9,973 nucleotides of DNA, from positions 1 through 9,973 of the forward strand of contig QHWK01000547.1 in assembly GCA_003223775.1 (NCBI GenBank), read 5' to 3'. A program made the translations under genes and the position numbers. Each line of letters starts with the position of its first letter. The first letter of the stretch is position 1. The notes below the pieces were generated by a model. That model was not told the DNA's origin and did no database searches. It worked only from the letters and a program-made list of their open reading frames with translations. Shown here piece by piece: positions 1 to 7,464 of this stretch. The DNA comes from Acidobacteriota bacterium (lineage in GTDB: Bacteria; Acidobacteriota; Vicinamibacteria; Vicinamibacterales; CAVVIG01).

Positions 1-2648
1 TTCAGATCGAGCTCGATGATCTCTGGCACTTCGACTGCGAGCTGCGAGATCCGCAGCAGCAGCTCGCGCAGCGCGTCGAGGTCGGCTGGCGGATGGCCGC
101 GATAGCCTTCGAGCAGCGGCAGCCCGTTGATCTCGTGCAGCAGCTCGTCGGCGTCGCGATCGGTCAGCGGGCCCACGCGAAAGCGGACGTCGCCGAGGAT
201 CTCGACGTAGATGCCGCCCAGGCCGAACGCGATCAGCGGACCGAAGAGCGGATCGTCGCTGATGCCGATCATCGTCTCGACGCCGCCGGAGATCATCGAC
301 TGGACGAGGACGCCCTCGATGTCGCTCTCCGCCGCGACGCCGCGCCCTCGGGTCATGATGTCGGCGTAGGCGCGCCTCACCGCCGATTCGCTCGACAGAT
401 TCAACCGGACGGCGCCGACGTCGGTCTTGTGCTGCACGTGGCGCGACGCCAGCTTCGCGACGACCGGGAACCCCAGCACGCGCGCGGCCGCCGCCGCGTC
501 TTCGGCCGAGTGCGCCAGCATGCCTGCGGCGACCGGGACGCCGAATGCGCCGAGGACCGCCGCGACTTCGTCGCCCGTCAGCCAGCCGTCTCCGCGCATC
601 GAGATCGCACGCGTGCAGACCGCGCGTGCGTCGTCGACGCGGATGTCGTCGAAGCTCCAGAGCAGCGCCGGCGGTTGGGCGCGCCACTCGGCATACGCCG
701 CAGCTTTCGAGAGCGCGCGTGCGGTGTTCTCGGGATAGGCATAGGCCGGAATCCTCTCGCCGTCGAGCTCGAGCGGCTGCGGCCGTCCGTGGCCGGCCAT
801 GAGGCACGCGAGCACGGGCTTTTTCGTGGCGCCGCCGGCGCGCGCCGCCGCCACGCCGTCCCGGATCGCCTGCAGCGTTGCATCGGCGGATCGCGGATCG
901 ACCGGCGTGTAGATCACGATCAGGGCATCGGTGTCATCGGCGATGAGCGTCGCTTCGATCGCGCGGCGATACGATTCGGGCGTCGCCGACGCCACCATGT
1001 CGACCGGATTGGCGACGCTCGCCTCCGGAGGGAGGAAGGACGACAGCGCTTTGCGCGTATGCTCGGCGAACGGGACGACCGACAGCGACGCCGCCTCGCA
1101 TGCGTCGACGGCGAGGATGCCGGGGCCGCCCGCGTTGGTGACGATCGCGACGCGGCGTCCGGGCGGCAGCGGCTGTGAATCGAGGCACGCCGCGATGTCG
1201 AACATGTCGTCCATCGTGTCGGCGCGGATCACGCCAGCCTGATGGAACAGCGCGTCGACGGCGACGTCGGCCGCTCCGAGCGCCGCAGTATGGCTGCCGG
1301 CTGCGCGCGTTCCCGCGTGCGTGCGCCCGGCCTTCACGGCGATGATCGGCTTCCTGCGGCCGATCCGCCGCGCGAGCCGCGCGAACCGCCGTGGGTTGCC
1401 GAACGATTCGAGGTAGAGCAGGATCACGGACGTCTGATCGTCGGCTTCCCAGTACTCCAGCAGATCGTTGCTGGAAACGTCGGCCTTATTGCCGACGCTC
1501 ACAAACGACGACAGGCCCACGCGGCGTTCCGACGCGAGCTCGAGGATGGCAAGGCCGAGCGCGCCGCTCTGCGAGGAGAACGCCACCCGCCCCGCCGGCG
1601 GGAAGAGCGGCGAGAACGACGCGTTCAAACGGACGTCGGCGGCGGTGTTCAAGACGCCCATGCAGTTCGGACCCACCATGCGCATGCCGTAGCCGCGGAC
1701 CTTGTCGACGAGCCGCTGCTGCCGCGAATATCCGTCGCACCCGACTTCGGCGAAGCCCGCCGTGATCACGATCAGAGATTTCACGGCGGCCGCTGCGCAC
1801 TGGTCGACGACGTCGATGACGGCGTCGGGCGGCACGGCGACAACGGCCAGGTCGACTCCCCATGCCGCGGCGCCGATCGACGGATAGCACGTCAGACCCG
1901 CAATCTCGGCGGCGTGCGGGTTGATCGGATACACGGCGCCGGCGAACTTCGCGTCCACGATCGCGCGAAGCACGCGGTGGCCGATGCTGGCCGGGTCGCG
2001 CGACGCGCCGATGACGGCGACCGTGCGCGGCGTCATCAGCGGACGCATCGAGGCGACGGTGGCAAGCGCGTGCCTCCGCTCGGCGGCCGCGATCGACTCC
2101 GACGTCGGATTCAGCGACAGCAGCACGGTGACGCAGCCGCGTTCGGTCTTCGATCGAATCTCGAACCCCGACTCCTGGAACACCTCGAGCATGGCCGAGT
2201 TTTCAGGCAGCACCATCGCTTCGAAGCGGCGGAAGCCGTGGGCGGCCGCAAGCGTCGCCAACCGCTCGAGGAGGAGCGTTCCGAGCCCCTTGCCGTGCAA
2301 CGAGTCGGCCACGGCGAACGCCGCCTCGGCGGCGCCGCCGCCCAGATCGAGATACGAGCCGACGGCGATCGGCCGCAGATCGCCGTCGCGCTGGCGCAGC
2401 GCCACGAGCGTCGTCTGGCGCGACGGATCGGTCGAATCGCAGAACGACTCGAGAAGCGTTTCCGTTGGATCCACGAAGCTGAAGAACCGGCGGCGACGGG
2501 ATTCGGGCGACAGCTCGTGGAAGAAGCGGCGCAGCGCCGGCAGGTCTTCCCGAGCCGTTACGCGAACGACCGCAATCGTACCGTCGCGCAGGATGATGCG
2601 CGACGGAGTTTGATCGATCTCCTGCGGCGGCGGGCTCGTGACCTGCAT
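1..2648 (-). CDS. GNAT acetyltransferase fused to ADP-forming acetyl-CoA synthetase (3' end cut by window edge)
   Basis: The 882 visible codons have no stop; the last residues, EIIELDL, match the usual ELDLNP motif near the C-terminus of the family, so only a few tens of residues are missing. Domain order: GNAT (about 20-180, acetyl-CoA loop HGKGLGT at 118-124), CoA-binding Rossmann fold (about 200-335, VIGASRDPASIGH), succinyl-CoA-ligase-like domains (about 350-640), ATP-grasp (about 675 to end). The known phosphorelay histidines of ADP-forming synthetases appear present: H453 in GSHTAAL and H740 in QHKTD. Family chemistry is acetyl-CoA + ADP + Pi to acetate + ATP + CoA, while the GNAT part would acetylate protein lysines as in Pat/PatZ enzymes. 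GNAT is N-terminal here; it is C-terminal in E. coli PatZ. The start follows the upstream stress-protein stop by two bases, with GAGG eight bases before ATG, so translational coupling is likely. Identification is firm; which activity dominates is unknown. Confidence 0.93.
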   Translation of the reverse strand, partial: MQVTSPPPQEIDQTPSRIILRDGTIAVVRVTAREDLPALRRFFHELSPESRRRRFFSFVDPTETLLESFCDSTDPSRQTTLVALRQRDGDLRPIAVGSYLDLGGGAAEAAFAVADSLHGKGLGTLLLERLATLAAAHGFRRFEAMVLPENSAMLEVFQESGFEIRSKTERGCVTVLLSLNPTSESIAAAERRHALATVASMRPLMTPRTVAVIGASRDPASIGHRVLRAIVDAKFAGAVYPINPHAAEIAGLTCYPSIGAAAWGVDLAVVAVPPDAVIDVVDQCAAAAVKSLIVITAGFAEVGCDGYSRQQRLVDKVRGYGMRMVGPNCMGVLNTAADVRLNASFSPLFPPAGRVAFSSQSGALGLAILELASERRVGLSSFVSVGNKADVSSNDLLEYWEADDQTSVILLYLESFGNPRRFARLARRIGRRKPIIAVKAGRTHAGTRAAGSHTAALGAADVAVDALFHQAGVIRADTMDDMFDIAACLDSQPLPPGRRVAIVTNAGGPGILAVDACEAASLSVVPFAEHTRKALSSFLPPEASVANPVDMVASATPESYRRAIEATLIADDTDALIVIYTPVDPRSADATLQAIRDGVAAARAGGATKKPVLACLMAGHGRPQPLELDGERIPAYAYPENTARALSKAAAYAEWRAQPPALLWSFDDIRVDDARAVCTRAISMRGDGWLTGDEVAAVLGAFGVPVAAGMLAHSAEDAAAAARVLGFPVVAKLASRHVQHKTDVGAVRLNLSSESAVRRAYADIMTRGRGVAAESDIEGVLVQSMISGGVETMIGISDDPLFGPLIAFGLGGIYVEILGDVRFRVGPLTDRDADELLHEINGLPLLEGYRGHPPADLDALRELLLRISQLAVEVPEIIELDL

Positions 2649-2650
2649 GG

Positions 2651-3148
2651 CTATGCCCTCGCGGCGACGGCCAGTGCATCGGGAAGCACGAACTCGTGCT
2701 CGGGACGCCGAACCGTCAGGACCGGGCAGGGCGCCGTGCGGACTACGCGCTCGGCCACGCTGCCCATCAGGAGATGAGCGACGCCGCCGCGGCCGTGCGT
2801 CCCCATCACGATGAGATCGATGTCGTGACCGCTCGCGTAGTCGACGATGGCGTAGGCGGGCGCGTTCGAGGTGAGGACGACCGGTCGGGCGCCGAGCAGC
2901 GCGCGATCTTCGTCGCAGAGCATCGCATCGATGCGGCGATCGGCGGCCGCCTCGACGTCGTGCTGGAGATCCGGATCGGCGAACACGAAGCCGTCGCCGC
3001 CGAAGACGGGCGTCATGATGTTGTCCGTGACGTGGACGACGAGCAGCTGCGCCTCGAAAGTGCGGGCGAGCTCGCGGCCGTACTCGAACGCCGCATCGGA
3101 CGCTTCGCTGAAATCAGTCGCGACGAGAATGTTCTTCAGGAGAATCAT
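2651..3148 (-). CDS. Universal stress protein, UspA family (second of tandem pair)
   Basis: A single Usp domain of 165 residues, the normal family length. It opens with the characteristic NILVATDFSEASDAA strand-loop and carries the nucleotide-binding signature G-x2-G-x9-G-S (G116, G119, G129, S130), so it belongs to the ATP-binding subgroup. The end (PCPVLTVRRPEHEF) is nearly identical to that of its upstream neighbour, which shows a tandem duplication. The ATG is preceded by GGGAGG with a five-base spacer inside the end of the upstream gene, whose last 35 bases it overlaps. The TAG stop lies two bases before the acetyl-CoA synthetase fusion, so the three genes form one operon. Usp proteins are cytoplasmic stress factors often induced by hypoxia or energy limitation; the partner is unknown. 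Confidence 0.93.
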   Translation of the reverse strand: MILLKNILVATDFSEASDAAFEYGRELARTFEAQLLVVHVTDNIMTPVFGGDGFVFADPDLQHDVEAAADRRIDAMLCDEDRALLGARPVVLTSNAPAYAIVDYASGHDIDLIVMGTHGRGGVAHLLMGSVAERVVRTAPCPVLTVRRPEHEFVLPDALAVAARA

Positions 3149-3614
3149 GGTGGCCTCCCTGCATCGGAGAATCTGAAATCACGAATTCATGTTCGGGGCG
3201 CCGGACCGTCAGCACCGGGCAGGGCGCGAGCCGCACGACGCGCTCGGCGACGCTCCCCACCAGCAGCTGCGACACGGCGTTCCGGCCGTGCGTGCCCATC
3301 ACGATCAGATCAATGCCTTCTCGTTTCGCGTAGTTCACGATGACGTTGGCCGGCGAATCGGACACTTCGATGATCGGCCGCGCCCTGAGCACGGCCCGGT
3401 CGCAGTCTGTCAGGCAATCGTTGAGCGCCCGGATCTTCGTGGCGACCATCGCGTGCGGATCGAGCGGCGTCGGGCGCAGAAACAAGTTCTCGGCGACGTG
3501 CAGCACGTGCAGCGAGGCGCCGAAGGTCCGCGAGAGCGCGCGCGCGTAGGTGAGCGCTGCCTCCGAGGGCGGGCTGAAATCGGTGGCGACGAGGACATTC
3601 TTCAGGACGATCAT
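3114..3614 (-). CDS. Universal stress protein, UspA family (first of tandem pair)
   Basis: A Usp domain protein of 166 residues starting MIVLKNVLVATDFSPPSEAA, with the ATP-binding signature G107-x2-G110-x9-G120-S121 and the shared C-terminal PCPVLTVRRPEHEF. The frame is open further upstream, but that extension is arginine-rich and unlike any Usp. The ATG at 3614 has a GGAGG box (3621-3625) at a six-base spacing and falls exactly where Usp proteins begin. The last 20 or so residues form a His/Ser/Asp-rich tail that overlaps the next gene and probably arose when the tandem copy was placed. It is the first gene of the operon leading to the second Usp and the acetyl-CoA synthetase fusion. A -24/-12 promoter candidate lies just upstream (3641-3656). 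Confidence 0.93.
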   Translation of the reverse strand: MIVLKNVLVATDFSPPSEAALTYARALSRTFGASLHVLHVAENLFLRPTPLDPHAMVATKIRALNDCLTDCDRAVLRARPIIEVSDSPANVIVNYAKREGIDLIVMGTHGRNAVSQLLVGSVAERVVRLAPCPVLTVRRPEHEFVISDSPMQGGHHDSPEEHSRRD

Positions 3615-3620
3615 CAGCGG

Positions 3621-3625
3621 CCTCC
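3621..3625 (-). promoter_or_regulatory. Ribosome binding site that fixes the first usp start
   Basis: GGAGG on the minus strand, six bases before the ATG at 3614. It decides the start against a longer open extension that reaches to about 3908 and has no family similarity. Confidence 0.75.
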
Positions 3626-3640
3626 GCGCAAACGTTTTTG

Positions 3641-3656
3641 AGCACGCGCCATGCCG
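3641..3656 (-). promoter_or_regulatory. Candidate sigma-54 (-24/-12) promoter of the usp-usp-acs operon
   Basis: The minus strand reads CGGCATG-GCGC-GTGCT against the consensus TGGCACG-N4-TTGCA/T. The invariant GG (3655-3654) and GC (3643-3642) are exactly ten bases apart. The predicted start near 3630 gives a leader of about 16 bases that includes the GGAGG box. There are three mismatches to consensus, so this is a moderate match read by eye. Confidence 0.5.
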
Positions 3657-3708
3657 ACGGAAATTGCCAGGAAAACTGGTGAATGCCGCCTTGCCGGCTG
3701 GGCGGTGC

Positions 3709-3718
3709 CGGATATCCG
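3709..3718. promoter_or_regulatory. Perfect palindrome CGGATATCCG, possible operator or enhancer site
   Basis: A ten-base perfect palindrome located about 55 bases upstream of the minus-strand -24/-12 candidate and about 190 bases upstream of the plus-strand one. A shared activator site for divergent sigma-54 promoters could sit here, but a ten-base palindrome can also occur by chance. Confidence 0.25.
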
Positions 3719-3736
3719 ACAGGCCGCGCACGTCTC

Positions 3737-3850
3737 TTAGTGGCCGGAGACGCTCGCCGTCCGCCGCGCGCTCCTCAAGACCTCGAGGTAATTCGCGCGT
3801 TCGTAGTCGATCGGGTTGGCCGAGCGCGCCGCGCTCGCCACGCCGCGCAT
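3737..3850 (-). CDS. Doubtful small hypothetical protein
   Basis: This short frame encodes 37 residues from the ATG at 3850, MRGVASAARSANPIDYERAN followed by YLEVLRSARR and a short tail. It could be 49 residues from a TTG at 3886. Nearly every codon ends in G or C, like the real genes here, and the composition (Tyr, Asn, Glu) is less arginine/proline-skewed than usual shadow frames. There is no clear ribosome binding site and I recognise no family. If real it would be transcribed toward the usp operon. It could equally be chance in GC-rich intergenic DNA. Confidence 0.22.
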   Translation of the reverse strand: MRGVASAARSANPIDYERANYLEVLRSARRTASVSGH

Positions 3851-3902
3851 GTCGTCGAGAGAGGCGTAGAGCAGAAGCCGCGTCAAAAGGACGCGCCACT
3901 CG

Positions 3903-3918
3903 TGGCACCCGCGTTGCG
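3903..3918 (+). promoter_or_regulatory. Strong candidate sigma-54 (-24/-12) promoter of the 3943 gene
   Basis: TGGCACC-CGCG-TTGCG against the consensus TGGCACG-N4-TTGCA/T, with two mismatches. GG at 3904-3905 and GC at 3916-3917 are separated by exactly ten bases. The predicted start near 3929 leaves a leader of about 14 bases that contains GGAG (3932-3935) seven bases before the ATG at 3943. The match and geometry are both good. Confidence 0.65.
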
Positions 3919-3942
3919 TAGCGATTCGGCCGGAGTGCGCGT

Positions 3943-4137
3943 ATGTTCGATCGCCAGAAGCTGGAAGCGTTGCTCGCGAGGCGCTTTCCGGGCGCCAGGC
4001 CCGATCAGATTGCATCGGCCGCCAACGCGATCATGGGACTCGACGACGAATGGGAGGAGCTCGCGAACACGTTTGACGCGCCGCGGACGCTCGACGCCGT
4101 CAGCGAATTCCGCGTCCTGAGGCGGCGTGCGGTGTGA
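3943..4137 (+). CDS. Small hypothetical protein
   Basis: A 64-residue acidic/helical protein, MFDRQKLEALLARRFPGARP then DQIASAANAIMGLDDEWEEL. The first 42 residues look like an amphipathic helical unit with balanced composition and the expected third-position GC; the last 20 are looser. I do not recognise a named family. A GGAG box sits seven bases before the ATG and a well-placed -24/-12 promoter candidate precedes it. It lies between the stress-protein operon and the response-regulator genes, which suggests a role under the same stress control, but no function can be read from the sequence. No membrane segment, cysteine or signal peptide is present. Confidence 0.65.
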   Translation: MFDRQKLEALLARRFPGARPDQIASAANAIMGLDDEWEELANTFDAPRTLDAVSEFRVLRRRAV

Positions 4138-4149
4138 CTCGTCAACGAT

Positions 4150-4165
4150 CGGCACGGCCGTGGCG
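4150..4165 (+). promoter_or_regulatory. Candidate sigma-54 (-24/-12) promoter upstream of the receiver-domain gene
   Basis: CGGCACG-GCCG-TGGCG against TGGCACG-N4-TTGCA/T. GG at 4151-4152 and GC at 4163-4164 are ten bases apart. The -24 half is nearly perfect; the -12 half has TGGC instead of TTGC. The predicted start near 4176 leaves about 20 bases before the ATG at 4197. Confidence 0.4.
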
Positions 4166-4196
4166 CAGTTCTTGAAGAAACCGCCGCCAGATCGCC

Positions 4197-4634
4197 ATGG
4201 AACCACTTGCAATGAGAGATTTTCCCCGGTCCGACGAGAAAAACTCCGCGGCCCTGCGCGTCCTCGTGGTCGACGACGAGCCGCTCATCAGATGGTCGGT
4301 GTCGGAAACGCTTGCCGATCGCGGGTACGAAGTCGTCGAGACGGGCGATGCCGAAGGCGCCCGCTCGGCCGTCGACGCCAACCACGATTTCGACGTGGTG
4401 CTGCTCGATTATCGGCTTCCCGACTCCGACGATCTGTCGCTGCTCGCCTCGATTCGCCGGTCGTCGCCGCGCGCGCAGGTGATTCTCATGACGGCGTTCG
4501 GCCGTCCCGACGTCGTCCATGGCGCCCTCGAGCTCGGCGTGTACCGGGTGGTCAACAAGCCATTCGAGCTGGATGCGATCGCCGATCTCGTCGCGCAGGC
4601 ATCGGCTCCCGAGTCCGACGGCGAAGCGCACTAA
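4197..4634 (+). CDS. Stand-alone receiver-domain response regulator (NtrC-type REC)
   Basis: A protein of 145 residues that is almost entirely one receiver domain. Acidic pair D26-D27, phosphoacceptor D71 (LLDYRLPD), T99 (MTAFG) and K121 (NKPF) are all present, so it should be phosphorylatable. No output domain follows. The VVDDEPLIRWSVSETL start is closely similar to the receiver of the next gene (VVDDEPLIRWSLSERL), so the two are paralogues, and this one may have lost, or never had, the AAA+ and HTH parts. It likely acts as a phosphate sink, a relay intermediate or a partner of the downstream regulator, 12 bases away. The start may be M1 (4197) or M6 (4212); neither has a strong ribosome binding site. 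Confidence 0.9.
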   Translation: MEPLAMRDFPRSDEKNSAALRVLVVDDEPLIRWSVSETLADRGYEVVETGDAEGARSAVDANHDFDVVLLDYRLPDSDDLSLLASIRRSSPRAQVILMTAFGRPDVVHGALELGVYRVVNKPFELDAIADLVAQASAPESDGEAH

Positions 4635-4637
4635 AAT
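4632..4637 (+). promoter_or_regulatory. Candidate -10 box (TAAAAT) for a leaderless transcript of the NtrC-type gene
   Basis: TAAAAT ends nine bases before the ATG at 4647 and overlaps the stop codon of the receiver gene. No ribosome binding site precedes the ATG. A start about seven bases after the box would put the mRNA 5' end within a few bases of the ATG. The same box-N9-ATG arrangement occurs before the kinase at 7465. No -35 box is seen. Confidence 0.4.
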
Positions 4638-4646
4638 ACACTCCGA

Positions 4647-6017
4647 ATGCTGACCCCGACGATTCTCGTCGTCGACGACGAGCCGCTGATTCGCTGGTCG
4701 CTCAGCGAACGGCTCAAGCCCGAAGGCTATCGCGTCGTCGAAGCGGCGACCGCTGCCGAAGCGCGCGAGCGCCACGCCGAGGGCGTCGACCTCGTGCTGC
4801 TCGACTACAAGCTGCCGGACGGCGACGGCCTGACCGTGCTGAAACAGATCAAGGAGGCCGATCCCGACACGCTCGTCATCCTGCTGACCGCGCACTCGAG
4901 CGTCGACATGGCCGTGGAGGCGATGAAGCACGGCGCCTATCACTACGCGAACAAGCCGTTCAACCTCGACGAGATCGCGCTGCTCGTCGAAAAAGCGCTC
5001 GAGACGACGCGTCTGCGGCGCGAGGTGCGTGCGCTGCGGGCGTCCCAGGCGCAGCCCTTCAGCCTCGATCGGATCGTGGGCGAGAGCCGCGGGATGAAGG
5101 ACCTGAAGGCGCTGCTGCAGAAAGTGGCGGTGAGTCCGGCGTCCACGGTGCTGCTGACGGGAGAGAGCGGCACCGGCAAGGACCTCGCGGCGAAGGTGCT
5201 GCACTACGCGAGCGACCGTGCCTCGCGACCCTTCATGAACATCACCTGTTCGGCGCTGCCCGACACGATTCTCGAAAGCGAGCTGTTCGGCCACGAGCGC
5301 GGCGCGTTCACCGACGCGCGGCAGCAGAAGCGCGGGCTCCTCGAGTCGGCCGACGGCGGCACCGTCTTCCTCGACGAGATCGGCGAGATGGCGCCGCCGC
5401 TGCAGGCGAAGCTGCTGCGGTTTCTCGAGGAGAAGACGTTCAAACGCGTCGGCGGCGTCGTCGACATCCGCGTCGACGTACGGGTGATCGCGGCCACGAA
5501 CCGCACGCTCGAAGAGGAAGTGAAGCGGGGGCGCTTCCGCGAGGATCTCTACTACCGTCTCAACGTGCTGCCGATCCAGATGCCGCCGCTGCGGACGCGC
5601 CCGGACGACATTCCCGCGCTCGTGCACTCGTTCGTCGACGCGTACAACCGCGAGTTCCGCAAGCGCGTGCGCGGCGTGAGCGGCGACGCGATGCGACGGC
5701 TGAAGACGTACGGCTGGCCGGGGAACATCCGCGAGCTGCGCAACGCCGTGGAACGCGCGATGCTGCTGGTCGAAGGCGACGAGCTGACCGCCGAGCACTT
5801 CCCGGTCGCATCCACCGCCGGCTCACGGCTCACCGAAGCGGTGGACCTTCCGGCGACCGGCATCGATCTCGAGGAGCTCGAGCGGTCGCTCGTCGTGCAG
5901 GCGCTCGAGCGAAGCGCGTGGAACCAGACGCGCGCCGCAACGCTGCTCGGATTGAACCGCGATCAGATCCGGTATCGGATCGAGAAATTCAAATTAGAAA
6001 AGCCCGCGGCGACATAG
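4647..6017 (+). CDS. NtrC-family sigma-54-dependent response regulator (REC-AAA+-Fis HTH)
   Basis: A complete 456-residue enhancer-binding protein. The receiver (5-120) has D10-D11, phosphoacceptor D53, T81 and K103. The AAA+ domain (about 138-370) has Walker A GESGTGKD (172-179), Walker B GGTVFLDE (237-244), arginine-finger region FREDLYYRLN and WPGNIREL. A Fis-type helix-turn-helix (about 410-452, RAATLLGLNRDQIRYRIEKF) binds DNA. It should couple phosphorylation to ATP-driven remodelling of sigma-54 RNA polymerase. The oddity is GAFTDA (219-224) where the sigma-54 contact loop is normally GAFTGA; the Gly-to-Asp change sits in the most conserved motif of the family. There is no ribosome binding site before the ATG. 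The -24/-12 candidates nearby are natural targets, and the kinase at 7465 is the nearest possible partner. Confidence 0.95.
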   Translation: MLTPTILVVDDEPLIRWSLSERLKPEGYRVVEAATAAEARERHAEGVDLVLLDYKLPDGDGLTVLKQIKEADPDTLVILLTAHSSVDMAVEAMKHGAYHYANKPFNLDEIALLVEKALETTRLRREVRALRASQAQPFSLDRIVGESRGMKDLKALLQKVAVSPASTVLLTGESGTGKDLAAKVLHYASDRASRPFMNITCSALPDTILESELFGHERGAFTDARQQKRGLLESADGGTVFLDEIGEMAPPLQAKLLRFLEEKTFKRVGGVVDIRVDVRVIAATNRTLEEEVKRGRFREDLYYRLNVLPIQMPPLRTRPDDIPALVHSFVDAYNREFRKRVRGVSGDAMRRLKTYGWPGNIRELRNAVERAMLLVEGDELTAEHFPVASTAGSRLTEAVDLPATGIDLEELERSLVVQALERSAWNQTRAATLLGLNRDQIRYRIEKFKLEKPAAT

Positions 6018-6077
6018 GCGTTCGGGGCTTTTCCCCGGCGCCGCGAAATAATCCCCACCTCAAAACCTGAAGTCTGG

Positions 6078-6106
6078 CGAAAACCCGCAGGAACCACGGG
6101 TTTTCG
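6078..6106. terminator. Perfect 10-bp hairpin, probable bidirectional terminator
   Basis: CGAAAACCCG (6078-6087) and CGGGTTTTCG (6097-6106) are exact inverted repeats around a nine-base loop. A run of A before and T after the GC core makes it terminator-like on both strands, although the T run is only four long. It sits 60 bases after the NtrC-type gene and just before the nifU-like promoter, so it could also be a binding site. Confidence 0.55.
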
Positions 6107-6118
6107 GCGCCGGCTTTC

Positions 6119-6134
6119 TGGCATGTGCGTTGCC
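6119..6134 (+). promoter_or_regulatory. Strong candidate sigma-54 (-24/-12) promoter of the nifU-like operon
   Basis: TGGCATG-TGCG-TTGCC against TGGCACG-N4-TTGCA/T. GG at 6120-6121 and GC at 6132-6133 are exactly ten bases apart, with two mismatches in total. The predicted start is near 6145, only about two bases before the ATG at 6147, which implies a leaderless or nearly leaderless message. It also makes the alternative ATG at 6123, inside the promoter, unlikely. Confidence 0.55.
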
Positions 6135-6146
6135 TTTTGGACGGGC

Positions 6147-6371
6147 ATGATTACCAGAGAAAAAGTCGAAACGGTGCTCGAACGCATCCGGCCGTTCCTC
6201 CAGGCCGATGGCGGCGACATCGAGTTGATCGACGTGGCCGGCAATTCCGCCGACGTCAAGCTGACCGGCATGTGCGCCGGCTGTCCGAGCGCGCACATGA
6301 CGCTGTATCTCGGCGTCGAGACGGCGCTCCGCGAGGAGATGCCGGAGTTCGACACGCTTCACCTCGTCTGA
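6147..6371 (+). CDS. NifU-like Fe-S scaffold domain protein
   Basis: A 74-residue protein that is one NifU C-terminal domain: the REKVETVLERIRPFLQADGG opening, a conserved core (DIELIDV, VKLTGMCAGCPSA) and the cluster-binding pair C43-x2-C46. Family members hold or hand over Fe-S clusters to target proteins in the cytoplasm. The ATG at 6147 is preferred over one at 6123 because homologues begin at this point and the extra residues overlap the promoter. There is no good ribosome binding site. Its stop is seven bases before a sigma-54 activator whose linker has four cysteines, so the two are almost certainly co-transcribed. This pairing is unusual, since such small NifU proteins normally sit with Fe-S assembly genes. 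Confidence 0.9.
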   Translation: MITREKVETVLERIRPFLQADGGDIELIDVAGNSADVKLTGMCAGCPSAHMTLYLGVETALREEMPEFDTLHLV

Positions 6372-6378
6372 GGACGTC

Positions 6379-7413
<1,035 letters not shown>

Positions 7414-7449
7414 TTGCCGGCATCTGCGCGGTCCTCGGGCCGTCGTTTG

Positions 7450-7455
7450 TATACT
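7450..7455 (+). promoter_or_regulatory. Candidate -10 box (TATACT) for a leaderless kinase transcript
   Basis: TATACT ends nine bases before the ATG at 7465 in the 51-base gap after the activator gene. No ribosome binding site is present. The geometry is identical to TAAAAT-N9-ATG at 4632-4649. No convincing -35 box is seen. Confidence 0.45.
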
Positions 7456-7464
7456 GGCGCTCTC

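Larger units (their letters stand above)
3615..3942. other. Divergent intergenic region between the usp operon and the small gene at 3943
   Basis: About 330 bases with no recognised gene. It holds minus- and plus-strand -24/-12 promoter candidates (3641-3656 and 3903-3918), a perfect ten-base palindrome CGGATATCCG at 3709-3718, and a short inverted repeat CCGGC/GCCGG around 3694-3711. A minus-strand reading frame at 3737-3850 (to 3886 with a TTG start) has strong G/C third positions and is listed separately as doubtful. Confidence 0.6.

Noticed and set aside
93..2777. Two long plus-strand open frames (93-1178 and 1242-2777).
   Set aside because: They are antisense to the continuous GNAT/acetyl-CoA synthetase gene, and their residues are low-complexity Arg/Asp/His/Ala with no family.
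3615..3908. An N-terminal extension of the first universal stress protein up to 3908.
   Set aside because: The extra residues are not Usp-like, and the ATG at 3614 has a GGAGG box and matches the family start.
4005..5798. A 597-residue open frame on the minus strand opposite the receiver and NtrC-type genes.
   Set aside because: Same codon-bias artefact; the plus strand encodes complete motif-bearing proteins here.
6123..6146. An earlier ATG for the nifU-like gene at 6123.
   Set aside because: It falls inside the -24/-12 promoter candidate, and homologues begin near the ATG at 6147.
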